64,000 nucleotides of DNA, from assembly GCF_009363755.1 (NCBI RefSeq), contig NZ_CP045417.1:248001-312000 (forward strand), written 5' to 3'. Made by a program: the position numbers and the translations under genes. The notes under the pieces were generated by a model, which made no database searches, was not told where the DNA came from, and was given only the letters and a program-made list of their open reading frames with translations. Positions 1 to 7,423 of this stretch are shown here, in pieces; within the stretch, counting starts at the first letter, position 1; each line of letters begins with the position of its first letter. This DNA is from Halomonas sp. THAF5a (GTDB taxonomy: Bacteria; Pseudomonadota; Gammaproteobacteria; Pseudomonadales; Halomonadaceae).

Positions 1-1187
1 TCGCTCATGTTCCAGGCGACGATGAACAGCAGGGCCGCCAGCGCGGCCATCGGTACCCGCCCCAGCAGCTCCGCCAGGGCCACCACCGCCAGCAGCACCA
101 CCAGCGCGTGTACCACGGCCGCGATCGGCGAGCGGGCGCCGCTTCGGATATTGGTGGCGGTGCGGGCAATGGCGGCCGTGGCGGTGATGCCGCCGAACAG
201 CGGCGCGACGATGTTACCGAGCCCCTGGCCGATGAGTTCGGCGTTGGGATCATGTCGGGTCCGGGTCAGCCCGTCGGAGACCACGGCGCACAGCAGCGAT
301 TCGATCGCCCCCAGCAGGGCGATGGCGAAGGCGGGCCCCAGCAGGGCGCGAATCAGGGCGAAATCCACCGCCAGGGGCTCGCCGTTCGCGCCGGGCAGTC
401 GCCAGGGCGCGATGAAGCTCGGCGCGATGGGGGGAATGCCGCCGCCCGCCTCGCCCTGAGCCTCCCATGTGAAGCGCGAGGCGATGGTCGCCACCTCCGC
501 GCCCGACCCGGCCAGCCAGTGGTTGATGGCAAAGGCGGCCAGGGCCCCGGCCACCAGGCCGACCAGCGGCGCCGGAATCGGCAGCCCCAGGCGCGGCCAG
601 AGCAGCATGACCCCCAGGGCGAAGAGGCCGACCCCCAGCTCGAGGGGGGCCACGGTCGGCAGCGACATGGCGATCTGCCCGAGGTTCTCGACGAAATGCT
701 CGCCCAGCTCGACCTCGAGGCCCAGGAAGTCGGGCAGCTGCAGCACCGCGATCACCACCGCGATGCCCGCGGTGAAGCCGAGCACCACCGGATAGGGCAC
801 GAACTGGATCAGGCGCCCCATGCCGGTGAGGCCCAGTGCCACGAGGATCACGCCGGCCATCATCGAGGCGATCAGCAAGCCCCCCAGGCCGAACTGCTGG
901 ACGACAGGGAAGAGGATGACGACGAAGGCCGCGGTCGGGCCCGAGACATTGAAGCGCGAGCCGCCGGTCAACGCGATAAGCACACCGGCGACGATCGCCG
1001 TATAGAGCCCGTGCTGGGGAGGCACGCCGGTGGCGATCGCCAGTGCCATGGAGAGCGGCACCGCCACGGTGCCGACGGTCAGCCCGGCCAGGCTGTCGCG
1101 GCGCAGGTCGTCCAGGCCGTAGCCGTCTCGCCAGGCCGCGCGCAGGCCGGTGGCGATGGCGGGAAGAGACGGTCGGTGGCGTGCCAT
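1..1187 (-). CDS. dauA: SulP-family anion/C4-dicarboxylate transporter, DauA-like (partial)
   Basis: Inner-membrane SulP/SLC26 carrier, most like DauA (YchM), a C4-dicarboxylate transporter; sulfate or bicarbonate transport is the main alternative. The frame is open from the ATG at 1187 to the window edge, giving about 395 residues, so the C-terminal STAS domain lies outside. Visible marks are the N-terminal SulP signature (DSLAGLTVGTVAVPLSMALA), then the segments GLYTAIVAG, SRFNVSGPTAAF and VPYPVVLGFTAGIAV, and LFIVAWNMSE at the edge. Hydrophobic helices run throughout. It diverges from the small ribbon-helix-helix gene, and a palindrome at 1221-1239 overlaps its likely -10 region (TTGCCG, 17 bases, TTAATG on the minus strand), suggesting repression by that neighbour. 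The family call is firm; the substrate is inferred. Confidence 0.85.
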   Translation of the reverse strand, partial: MARHRPSLPAIATGLRAAWRDGYGLDDLRRDSLAGLTVGTVAVPLSMALAIATGVPPQHGLYTAIVAGVLIALTGGSRFNVSGPTAAFVVILFPVVQQFGLGGLLIASMMAGVILVALGLTGMGRLIQFVPYPVVLGFTAGIAVVIAVLQLPDFLGLEVELGEHFVENLGQIAMSLPTVAPLELGVGLFALGVMLLWPRLGLPIPAPLVGLVAGALAAFAINHWLAGSGAEVATIASRFTWEAQGEAGGGIPPIAPSFIAPWRLPGANGEPLAVDFALIRALLGPAFAIALLGAIESLLCAVVSDGLTRTRHDPNAELIGQGLGNIVAPLFGGITATAAIARTATNIRSGARSPIAAVVHALVVLLAVVALAELLGRVPMAALAALLFIVAWNMS

Positions 1188-1220
1188 GCAGGATCCTCCC
1201 GGAGATCGCGGCGGTGATCT

Positions 1221-1239
1221 ATGTTAACGACATTAACAT
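1221..1239. promoter_or_regulatory. Palindromic operator ATGTTAA-N5-TTAACAT
   Basis: A perfect 7-bp inverted repeat with a 5-bp spacer sits 34 bp upstream of the dauA-like ATG and overlaps its probable -10 element. The half-site TTAACAT recurs at 1296-1302, in front of the divergent ribbon-helix-helix gene. Such spaced AT-rich half-sites suit a dimeric RHH repressor. Binding by the neighbour is inferred. Confidence 0.5.
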
Positions 1240-1291
1240 GTGATTGGCATGGTCGGCAAAGACGCCACCGGCGTTGCCCAGCAGGGAAGTG

Positions 1292-1316
1292 AGCATTAAC
1301 ATTTGATGATAATGCT
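1292..1316. promoter_or_regulatory. Second inverted repeat AGCATTA-N11-TAATGCT
   Basis: A perfect 7-bp inverted repeat with an 11-bp spacer lies directly upstream of the RHH gene. It contains a further copy of the half-site TTAACAT (1296-1302). It ends 13 bp before the ATG at 1330 and overlaps the leader, so it could serve in autoregulation. Confidence 0.45.
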
Positions 1317-1329
1317 CTGGAGAAGCGAC

Positions 1330-1524
1330 ATGGAAAAGAAGACGGCACGCCTGACCCTGCTGATCGATCCGCACAAGAAGCGTGCCTTCGAGCAGCTCTG
1401 CGCGGCCCAGGACCTGACGCCCTCTCAGGTCGTGAGACAGCTGATTCGCGACTATCTGGGCGAGCACGGCGTGGACTACGAGTCGCGACCCGATCGGGCC
1501 AGTGAGGCGCCTGAGAAGCGCTGA
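1330..1524 (+). CDS. Small ribbon-helix-helix (CopG/Arc-like) DNA-binding protein
   Basis: A 64-residue protein. The N-terminus has the ribbon-helix-helix pattern: a short beta strand (TARLTLLIDP), a helix (HKKRAFEQLCAAQ), a turn, and a second helix (TPSQVVRQLIRDYL). A charged, probably disordered tail follows. The ATG at 1330 is chosen over the in-frame ATG at 1303 because GGAGA lies about 7 bases before it and the earlier start would add hydrophobic residues before the DNA-contacting strand. It diverges from the dauA-like gene, with two palindromes carrying TTAACAT between them, so the likely role is local repressor and autoregulator. No toxin gene adjoins it, so an antitoxin role is unlikely. 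Confidence 0.7.
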   Translation: MEKKTARLTLLIDPHKKRAFEQLCAAQDLTPSQVVRQLIRDYLGEHGVDYESRPDRASEAPEKR

Positions 1525-1544
1525 GGCTCAGCGCCTGGCCTGCG

Positions 1545-2933
1545 TCACGCGTCGCGCGGCGTCCTCGGCAGCGAGGCCGTGACCCGCAGCCCGCCGCCCG
1601 GAGCCTCGTCGAGGCGCAGCTCGCCGCGGTGGCGCTGCAGCAGGCGATCGACGATGGAGAGCCCCAGGCCGGCCCCGGCGCCGGGGCCGCCGCGGTGGAA
1701 GCGTGCCAGCACCTGCTGGCGCTGCTCGGCCGGAATGCCCGGCCCCTGGTCCTCGACGGTGATCGTCACGGCGTCGTGGCCGGCGCTGAGCATGACGCGG
1801 ATCAGCGCGCCCGCGGGCGAGTGCTGAAGGGCGTTGCCGACCAGGTTCTGCAGCAGGGTGTCGACCGTGCCGGGCTCCACGTCCAGTCGCCAGTCCGCCG
1901 TCTCGTCGGCCTCCAGCTGCAGCTCCTGGCGGCCCTCCACGGCCAGCGGCATCAGCTTGGCCAGCGCCTCGCGCACCTCGGGCAGCAGGGCGATCTCGCG
2001 GACCCGGCCGTCGCCCTCCTGTTCGGGCTCGAGCCGGGCCAGGGTGAGCAGCTGGGAGACCATTCGGGTGGCCCGGGCCACGCCGCCGCGCAGCTTGTCC
2101 AGCGCCTCGCGGCGATCCTCGGGATCCTCGGCGGCCAGGGCGTTCTGGGCGTGGAGGTCGAGCACGGCCAGCGGCGTGCGCAGCTCGTGGGCGGCATCGG
2201 CGATGAAGCGCTGCTCCCGGGCGCGCAGCGAGCGGATACGCTCGAGCAGCCGGTTGAGGGCGCCGGCGATGGTCGCAAGCTCCCGGGGCAGCCGCCGCAT
2301 GACCAGCGGCTGCAGGTTCTGGGGGTCGCGGCTGCGGATCTGCGCGGCCAGCTGCGACAGCGGCCGCAGGCCCCAGCCGGTGGCCCACCACAGCAGCAGG
2401 CCCAGCACCGGCAGGCCCAGCAGGTCCGGGATCAGGGTGCGCAGAGCGATGGCCGCGATCAGCTCGCCGCGCACGTCCTCCCGCTGCCCGACGATGACCC
2501 GCAGGTCATCGTCCGGCGTGCTCAGGGCGTAGACCCGCCAACCGCCGTCCGCCAGCCGGGCGTTGCCGTAGCCGTTGTCCAGGTCGGTGAGCGGCGCCTC
2601 GGGGGCCAGGGCGGAGCGCAGCAGCAGGGTCTCGCCCCGCCAGGCCTGGAAGGCCAGCTTGCTCTCGTAGCGGTGCCCGGCGATGCTCTGGTCGGCCTGC
2701 TCGGCGCGCTTGAGCGCCGTGTCGATGCTCTCCAGCAGCAGGGCCCGCTGGGGCGCCGGCAGCGGGGCCTGCATCAGGCCCTCGAGCAGCCGGGCGCTCT
2801 GCACCATGTTGGCGTCGTAGAGCTCCTCGACCTCGTGGGCGGCGTAGTGGTAGCTGACGGTGCCGATCACCAGCATGCTCAGGCCGAACATCAGCAGCAC
2901 CACGCCGAGGGTGCGGCGGCGGATCGAGGTCAT
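1545..2933 (-). CDS. Two-component sensor histidine kinase, QseC/PmrB-like
   Basis: A 462-residue membrane sensor kinase. Transmembrane helix 1 is at about 10-28, a periplasmic sensor region of about 130 residues follows, transmembrane helix 2 is at about 167-186, then a HAMP linker. The HisKA helix carries the phospho-acceptor His249 in AAHELRTPL, and an HATPase domain has N (NLVGNAL), G1 (DQGPGIP) and G2 (GAGLGLSIV) boxes. The start overlaps the stop of the response-regulator gene by 4 bp, so translation is coupled. The pair resembles QseBC or PmrAB. The stimulus cannot be read from sequence; the sensor region has no cysteine cluster. It is the last gene of a possible long minus-strand transcript beginning at the hemolysin-like gene. 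Confidence 0.88.
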   Translation of the reverse strand: MTSIRRRTLGVVLLMFGLSMLVIGTVSYHYAAHEVEELYDANMVQSARLLEGLMQAPLPAPQRALLLESIDTALKRAEQADQSIAGHRYESKLAFQAWRGETLLLRSALAPEAPLTDLDNGYGNARLADGGWRVYALSTPDDDLRVIVGQREDVRGELIAAIALRTLIPDLLGLPVLGLLLWWATGWGLRPLSQLAAQIRSRDPQNLQPLVMRRLPRELATIAGALNRLLERIRSLRAREQRFIADAAHELRTPLAVLDLHAQNALAAEDPEDRREALDKLRGGVARATRMVSQLLTLARLEPEQEGDGRVREIALLPEVREALAKLMPLAVEGRQELQLEADETADWRLDVEPGTVDTLLQNLVGNALQHSPAGALIRVMLSAGHDAVTITVEDQGPGIPAEQRQQVLARFHRGGPGAGAGLGLSIVDRLLQRHRGELRLDEAPGGGLRVTASLPRTPRDA

Positions 2934-3598
2934 GAGGGGGCCTTGTCCATCACGTAGCCGATGCCGCGCACGGTGCGGATCAGCTCGGGGAAGAGCTTGC
3001 GACGCAGGTGGTGCACGTGCACCTCGATGGCGTTGCTCTCCACCTCCTCGTCCCAGCCGTAGATCAGCCGGGTCAGGGTGTCGCGGGTGAAGACTCGCCC
3101 CGGATGGCTGAGGAACTCCTGCAGCAGGGCGAACTCGCGCCGCGACAGCGCCACCGGCGTGTCCCGGCAGCTGACGCTGTGGGTGGCGGGGTCGAGGCGG
3201 ATGCCGCGCGCCTCCAGCACGTGGCTGGCCTGCCCCTGGCTGCGGCGCAGCAGGGCCCGCAGCCGCGCCTTGAGCTCGTCGACCTGGAAGGGCTTGATCA
3301 GGTAGTCGTCGGCGCCGGCGTCGAGGCCGGCGATGCGGTCATCGATGCCGTCCCGGGCGGTCAGCACCAGCACCGGCACGCGATTGCCGCGCCGGCGCAC
3401 CGCCTCGAGCACCTGCATGCCGTCGAGCCCGGGCAGGCCCAGGTCGAGGATCACGGCATCGAAGGGCTCGTCGCCCTTTAGCGCCGCCAGGGCCTGGCGG
3501 CCGTCGGCCAGGCGGTCCACGGCGTAGTGTTCGGGCTTGAGCGCCAGGCGGATGCCCGCGGCCAGGCTCGGATCATCCTCCACCAGCAGTATGCGCAT
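2930..3598 (-). CDS. OmpR-family response regulator, QseB-like
   Basis: A 222-residue response regulator. The receiver domain (residues 1 to about 115) has the acidic pair ED at 7-8, phospho-acceptor Asp52 in ILDLGLPG, Thr in LTARD and Lys in LIKPF. The C-terminal winged helix (about 125-220) ends in the QseB/PmrA-type stretch GWDEEVESNAIEVHVHHLRR and GIGYVMD. It presumably controls its own operon with the kinase downstream. The nearest upstream gene on the same strand is the SDR, 93 bp away, so co-transcription with the lipid-type cluster is possible but unproven. The start ATG at 3598 follows AAGGA. Confidence 0.9.
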   Translation of the reverse strand: MRILLVEDDPSLAAGIRLALKPEHYAVDRLADGRQALAALKGDEPFDAVILDLGLPGLDGMQVLEAVRRRGNRVPVLVLTARDGIDDRIAGLDAGADDYLIKPFQVDELKARLRALLRRSQGQASHVLEARGIRLDPATHSVSCRDTPVALSRREFALLQEFLSHPGRVFTRDTLTRLIYGWDEEVESNAIEVHVHHLRRKLFPELIRTVRGIGYVMDKAPS

Positions 3599-3691
3599 GT
3601 CCTGTCCTTGCGAGGGTCAACGTCGGCGGCGTCGCTGTCGGGATAGTCGCCGGGCGCGAGGCGGCTGTCGAGCCCCTGGGCGGTGTGCGCC

Positions 3692-4534
3692 TCACGGCGT
3701 CTCGCCCCCGGGGCGGGCGAGGAAGCGGCGAATGGTGGGCAGCTGGCGGCGCAGGGCCCGGTCGACCAGGCTCGGGGCGATCGCGTTGATCCGAGCGAAG
3801 AGCCGCTCCGGGCCGCCCAGCTGGGTCTCCTCGCGCCCGGTCTCGATGGCCCGGCGCACGCGATGGGCGACCCGCTGGGGAGCATCCATGGCGTTGCCCA
3901 GCGCCCGGTTCATCGCCTCGACCTCGGGGGCGTTCATGGCGGTGCGGGTGGCCCGGGGCGCCACGTGCAGCACGCGGACCCGGGTGTCGGCGAGCTCGCG
4001 GCGCAGGGCCTGGGTGAAGCCCCGCAGGGCGAACTTGGTGGCGCAGTAGCCGGCCTGGCCGGGATAGCCGAGGCTCCCGAAGGTCGAGCCCAGGTTGACC
4101 ACCCAGCCGTGCTCGGCGGCGAGCAGCCGGGGCAGCAGCGCCCGGGTCAGCTGCAGGGTGCTGGTGAGGTTGAGGGTGACCAGCGCCTCGAGGTCCTCGT
4201 CGCTCGAGGCCTCGAAGAGCCCCGCCCGGTTCACCCCGGCGGCGTTGATCAGCATGGTGCAGCCCGCCTCGACGGCCGCCTCGACCAGCCGCCGGCGCTC
4301 CTCGGCGCGGGTCAGGTCGGCGGCGACGACCGTCACCCGGCCCGGATGGCGCGCCGCCAGGGCGTCGAGGGCCTCCCGGCGGCGTCCGGTGATCACAAGC
4401 CGCGCGCCGGCACCGGCCAGCTCCTCGACCAGCGCCTCGCCGATGCCGCCGCTCGCCCCGGTGAGCAGCACCGTCTGGGCGGCCCAGCCGCCCTCGGGGA
4501 GGCCCGGGGTCCCGGGCGTTTTAGTCCAGCGCAT
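3692..4534 (-). CDS. Short-chain dehydrogenase/reductase
   Basis: A classical SDR of 280 residues. It has the Rossmann motif TGASGGIG, the NAAG motif, the catalytic Ser in NLGSTFG and the YCATK active site (Tyr and Lys). Arginines after the first beta strand (TGRRRE) suggest an NADP(H) preference. The start at 4534 is preferred to the in-frame ATG at 4567 because GGGAG sits 7 bases upstream. It overlaps the end of the ligase/oxygenase gene by 14 bp, so translation is probably coupled. In this context it likely reduces or oxidises a fatty-acyl-derived ketone, aldehyde or alcohol made by the upstream enzymes. That role is inferred from gene order. Confidence 0.85.
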   Translation of the reverse strand: MRWTKTPGTPGLPEGGWAAQTVLLTGASGGIGEALVEELAGAGARLVITGRRREALDALAARHPGRVTVVAADLTRAEERRRLVEAAVEAGCTMLINAAGVNRAGLFEASSDEDLEALVTLNLTSTLQLTRALLPRLLAAEHGWVVNLGSTFGSLGYPGQAGYCATKFALRGFTQALRRELADTRVRVLHVAPRATRTAMNAPEVEAMNRALGNAMDAPQRVAHRVRRAIETGREETQLGGPERLFARINAIAPSLVDRALRRQLPTIRRFLARPGGETP

Positions 4535-6701
4535 CGGCGAGCTCCCGGGTCGCGTCGCCGCCGGCACAGCGGGCGGTGACGCCGCGGAACATGGCGCCGT
4601 AGAGGCGATAGACCATCTTCGCGGTATCGATCACCGCCGCCAGCTCGGCCTCGTCCAGGCGGTTCACCAGCCCCTCGAAGAAGGCGAGGTGGCCGATGTC
4701 CAGGCTGCCGTGGGAGGTCAGGTAGCGCACCGCGTCGTCCGGCAGGCCGAGGTTCGCCTGGAGACCCTCGGCGGCCCGGGTGGCGATCGCCGTGCTGGTG
4801 CCCTCGAGCACCTGCACCATGCCGAAGAAGCCCACCGGGTTGCCATGGGCGATGACGTCGCGCACGTGGGAGACCATCAGCGCCGTGGCCGGGGCGGGCG
4901 GTGTGGCGGCCGCGGCGTCCGCATCGCCACCGGCGGCGCGGATGTCATCGAGGATCCACTGCTCGTGGCCGTGCTCCTCGTCGATGTACTCCACCAGGGC
5001 GCTGCGCAGCCAGCCGAGACGCTCGGGCAGGCGCGCGCCGCAGGCCATCATCAGCGGCACCGTGAAGCGCACGTGGTGGTAGGCCTGGCCGAGGAAGGCC
5101 AGATACTCCTCGCGGCTCACCTTTCCGTCGAGGGCGCGGGTCAGCAGCGGGGCGGCCAGCAGCCAGTCGCGCTCGGCGCGAGTGGCGTCCTGCAGGTGTT
5201 GATAGGGGGTCATGGGGTGGCTCCTTCGGGGCATGGATGGATCGAGCGGGGTAGAGCGCGACGGCGCGTCGGCGGGGCGCCGGAGCCAGTCGCGATAGGC
5301 GGCATGGAGGACGTCGCGGCGCAGGCGGCCGTTGGCCGTCAGCTGCCGGTTGTCGGGGGTGAAGGGCGGGCAGCGCCGCCACTCGCCGACCCGGGCATAG
5401 TCCGGGAGGGCGGCGTTGGCGGCGGCCACGGCCGCCGCCAGGTCGCGGTCGTCGAGCGCGGGGTCGGCGGGCACGATCAGCGCCCGGTTGCGGGCCAGCG
5501 CCTCGCCATGGACCAGGGCCTGGGCGATGGCGGGCCGGGCGCGGAGCTCGCCCTCCACCCACTGGGGGTCGACGTTGCGGCCGTAGGCGGTGATGAAGAC
5601 GTCGCGGCGTCGGCCGTCGAGCACCAGGTGCTCGCCCTGCCAGTGGCCGAGGTCGCCAGTTCGGTGCCAGCCGGCCAGCGGCGGCTCGCCCAGGTAGCCG
5701 AGCATGGTGGCGCCGCGCACCCAGACCTCGCCGTCGGCCGCGACGCGGACCTCGGCGTGGGGCAGGGGACGGCCCACGCCGCGGGCGGGCTCGCCGGGCC
5801 GGTTGAGGCAGACCACCGAGGCGGCCTCCGAGAGGCCATAGCCCTCGATCACTGGCCAGCCGCCGGCCCGGGCCTGTTCGAGCAGCGAGGCGGCGACCGG
5901 GGCGCCGCCCACGGCGACCACGCGCAGCCCGGCCGGGGCCCGGGGCGAGTGCTCCACCAGCGCCTGCAGCAGCTGGGGCACCAGGATCAGGCTATGCGGA
6001 CTGAAGGCCTCGATGGCCGAGAGCGCGAGGCGGGGATCGAAGCCGCTGGCGCCGGTCCAGCCCGCCTCGGCGGTGCCGGGCAGGCCGGCGCTGGCGCCGA
6101 GCCACAGCGGCACGTAGAGCCCGCCGATGGTCTCGAGCAGGGTGGCCAGGGGCAGCATGGCCAGGTGGCGCTTGAGGCCGAGCGGCGCCATCGCCTCGGC
6201 GAGGCTCTCGGCGACCCGCAGTGGGGCCGCGCGGTCGAGGCAGACCCCCTTGGGCGCCCCGCTGGTGCCGGAGGTGAAGGTGATGGTGCCGGTGCCTGCG
6301 TGCAGCCCGGGCGGCGCGGCCACCGCTCGGCGGTCGATGGCCGGGTCGGGGCTCGGGGAGAAGCCCAGCGCCGCGGCGCCGGGGCCGATCCAGGCATCCA
6401 GGCCGGCCCGGGCCACCAGATGGCGGCGCTGGGCCTCGCTGAAGAAGGCGGGGATCGGCACGTCGACGCGGCCCGCGGCCAGCAGGGCGAGGTGCCAGAG
6501 CGCCCAGTCGAGGCCGTTGTCCAGCGCCAGGCCCACCCGCCGGGCGCCCTGGGCCTCGAGGCGGGCGCGGCGCGCGGCGATCTCGCCGGGCAGCGCGCCG
6601 TAGAGGAGGCGTTGCCGCCCGTTGTCCAGGGCCACGGCGTCGGGCGTCGCCTCGGCGTGGTGGGCCAGCCGCGCGAGCAGCGCCTCAGTGCCGGGCCGCA
6701 T
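4521..6701 (-). CDS. Fused AMP-dependent acyl ligase and heme-oxygenase-like (putative diiron) domain protein
   Basis: A 726-residue open frame with two enzymes. Residues 1 to about 480 form an ANL adenylating enzyme: TFTSGTSGAPKG (141-152), GYGLSEAAS, and HRTGDLG; the usual A10 lysine is Arg459 (TANGRLRR). Residues 497-726 form a TenA/PqqC/UndA-like helical domain with candidate metal ligands in EEHGHE (575-580), Glu633, His664, Asp668 and His671. This pattern fits the heme-oxygenase-like diiron oxidases. The linker contains a strong internal ribosome site and ATG (5213), so a free 230-residue oxygenase may also be made. In related clusters these activities are, to my recollection, usually separate genes. 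It overlaps the hemolysin-like gene by 17 bp. The likely job is acyl activation followed by oxidative modification of the chain; the substrate is unknown. Confidence 0.82.
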   Translation of the reverse strand: MRPGTEALLARLAHHAEATPDAVALDNGRQRLLYGALPGEIAARRARLEAQGARRVGLALDNGLDWALWHLALLAAGRVDVPIPAFFSEAQRRHLVARAGLDAWIGPGAAALGFSPSPDPAIDRRAVAAPPGLHAGTGTITFTSGTSGAPKGVCLDRAAPLRVAESLAEAMAPLGLKRHLAMLPLATLLETIGGLYVPLWLGASAGLPGTAEAGWTGASGFDPRLALSAIEAFSPHSLILVPQLLQALVEHSPRAPAGLRVVAVGGAPVAASLLEQARAGGWPVIEGYGLSEAASVVCLNRPGEPARGVGRPLPHAEVRVAADGEVWVRGATMLGYLGEPPLAGWHRTGDLGHWQGEHLVLDGRRRDVFITAYGRNVDPQWVEGELRARPAIAQALVHGEALARNRALIVPADPALDDRDLAAAVAAANAALPDYARVGEWRRCPPFTPDNRQLTANGRLRRDVLHAAYRDWLRRPADAPSRSTPLDPSMPRRSHPMTPYQHLQDATRAERDWLLAAPLLTRALDGKVSREEYLAFLGQAYHHVRFTVPLMMACGARLPERLGWLRSALVEYIDEEHGHEQWILDDIRAAGGDADAAAATPPAPATALMVSHVRDVIAHGNPVGFFGMVQVLEGTSTAIATRAAEGLQANLGLPDDAVRYLTSHGSLDIGHLAFFEGLVNRLDEAELAAVIDTAKMVYRLYGAMFRGVTARCAGGDATRELADALD
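5211..5227 (-). promoter_or_regulatory. Internal ribosome binding site and ATG at the domain junction
   Basis: On the minus strand GAAGGAG (5227-5221) lies 7 bases before an ATG at 5213 that begins MTPYQHLQD, the natural-looking start of the oxygenase-like domain. No stop codon separates it from the upstream ligase frame. The arrangement fits either a recent stop-codon loss fusing two genes or deliberate production of both fused and free forms. Confidence 0.65.
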
Positions 6702-7383
6702 GGGCGACCTCCTCGGGGCGGGTCGGGCCCAGCAGGCCGCGCTCGGTGAGCACGGCGTGGGCCCGGCGCAGGTCGCCGGCCATCACCTGCGGCCGGTGAT
6801 CGTAGTAGCGACCCCAGTCCGCCTGCCCCTCTCCCAGTCGCGACGGGTCGGCGGCACCCAGCGGCTCGAGGGCGATGCCCAGGCGGCCGATGCCGTTGGC
6901 CACCGTCGGCGTCGCGGTGAACACCACCCAGTCGAGGCCATCGACGACCAGCCGATCGATCAGCGGCACGAAGAGGCGCCGCTGCAGGCCGCGGCGCAGG
7001 CTCGCCAGGTTGCCGATCTCGGCGATCGCCTCGCGGGCCACGGGGCGTGCGAGGTGGCGGGAGAGGACCCCCTCGACGGGGGCGTCCAGGTAGTGCTCCT
7101 GGAAGAGCGGCCCCTCGTCGGCGCGACCCGCGCCCACCGCCGCCAGGGGGACATCGCCCTGCCAGAGCCCGAAGAGGCGGGGCAGGAAATGGCGGATGCG
7201 GGCGCCGTGCTCGGCGGCGAAGCAGCGGCGCACCAGCCGCTCGAGGCGCCGGCGCTCCTGCCGGTGGCGGCCCTCTCGCCACGTGAGCGGGGCGTCCGCG
7301 GCGCGGATCACGCGCTCGGCAGGCGGGGGCGTCGACGGCCGGTGGCCGGCAGCGGGGGCGGGAACGGGATCGGGAATCGACAT
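6685..7383 (-). CDS. Thermostable-hemolysin family protein (delta-VPH-like, acyltransferase-type fold)
   Basis: A 232-residue protein matching the T_hemolysin family, named after Vibrio delta-VPH. Typical segments are FLPRLFGLW, FQEHYLD, the conserved EIGNLAS, FTATPTVANGIGRLGI and WGRYYDHRPQVMAGDL. The family is thought to share a GNAT/autoinducer-synthase-like fold, so an N- or O-acyltransferase role is more plausible than membrane lysis; no signal peptide is present. The first about 25 residues are Pro/Ala-rich and probably disordered. The start at 7383 follows GGAG by 8 bases. It is the first gene of the cluster and overlaps the ligase start by 17 bp. The upstream gap holds a short AT-rich inverted repeat (CTTAA-N7-TTAAG, 7428-7444). 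Confidence 0.8.
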   Translation of the reverse strand: MSIPDPVPAPAAGHRPSTPPPAERVIRAADAPLTWREGRHRQERRRLERLVRRCFAAEHGARIRHFLPRLFGLWQGDVPLAAVGAGRADEGPLFQEHYLDAPVEGVLSRHLARPVAREAIAEIGNLASLRRGLQRRLFVPLIDRLVVDGLDWVVFTATPTVANGIGRLGIALEPLGAADPSRLGEGQADWGRYYDHRPQVMAGDLRRAHAVLTERGLLGPTRPEEVAHAARH

Positions 7384-7423
7384 CGGGGCGTCTCCATGAC
7401 GTGTCCCCGATACTGTGGCTGGG

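Noticed and set aside
4095..6749. 884-codon plus-strand frame opposite the ligase/oxygenase gene
   Set aside because: Antisense shadow rich in Ala, Gly and Arg, with no recognisable motif.
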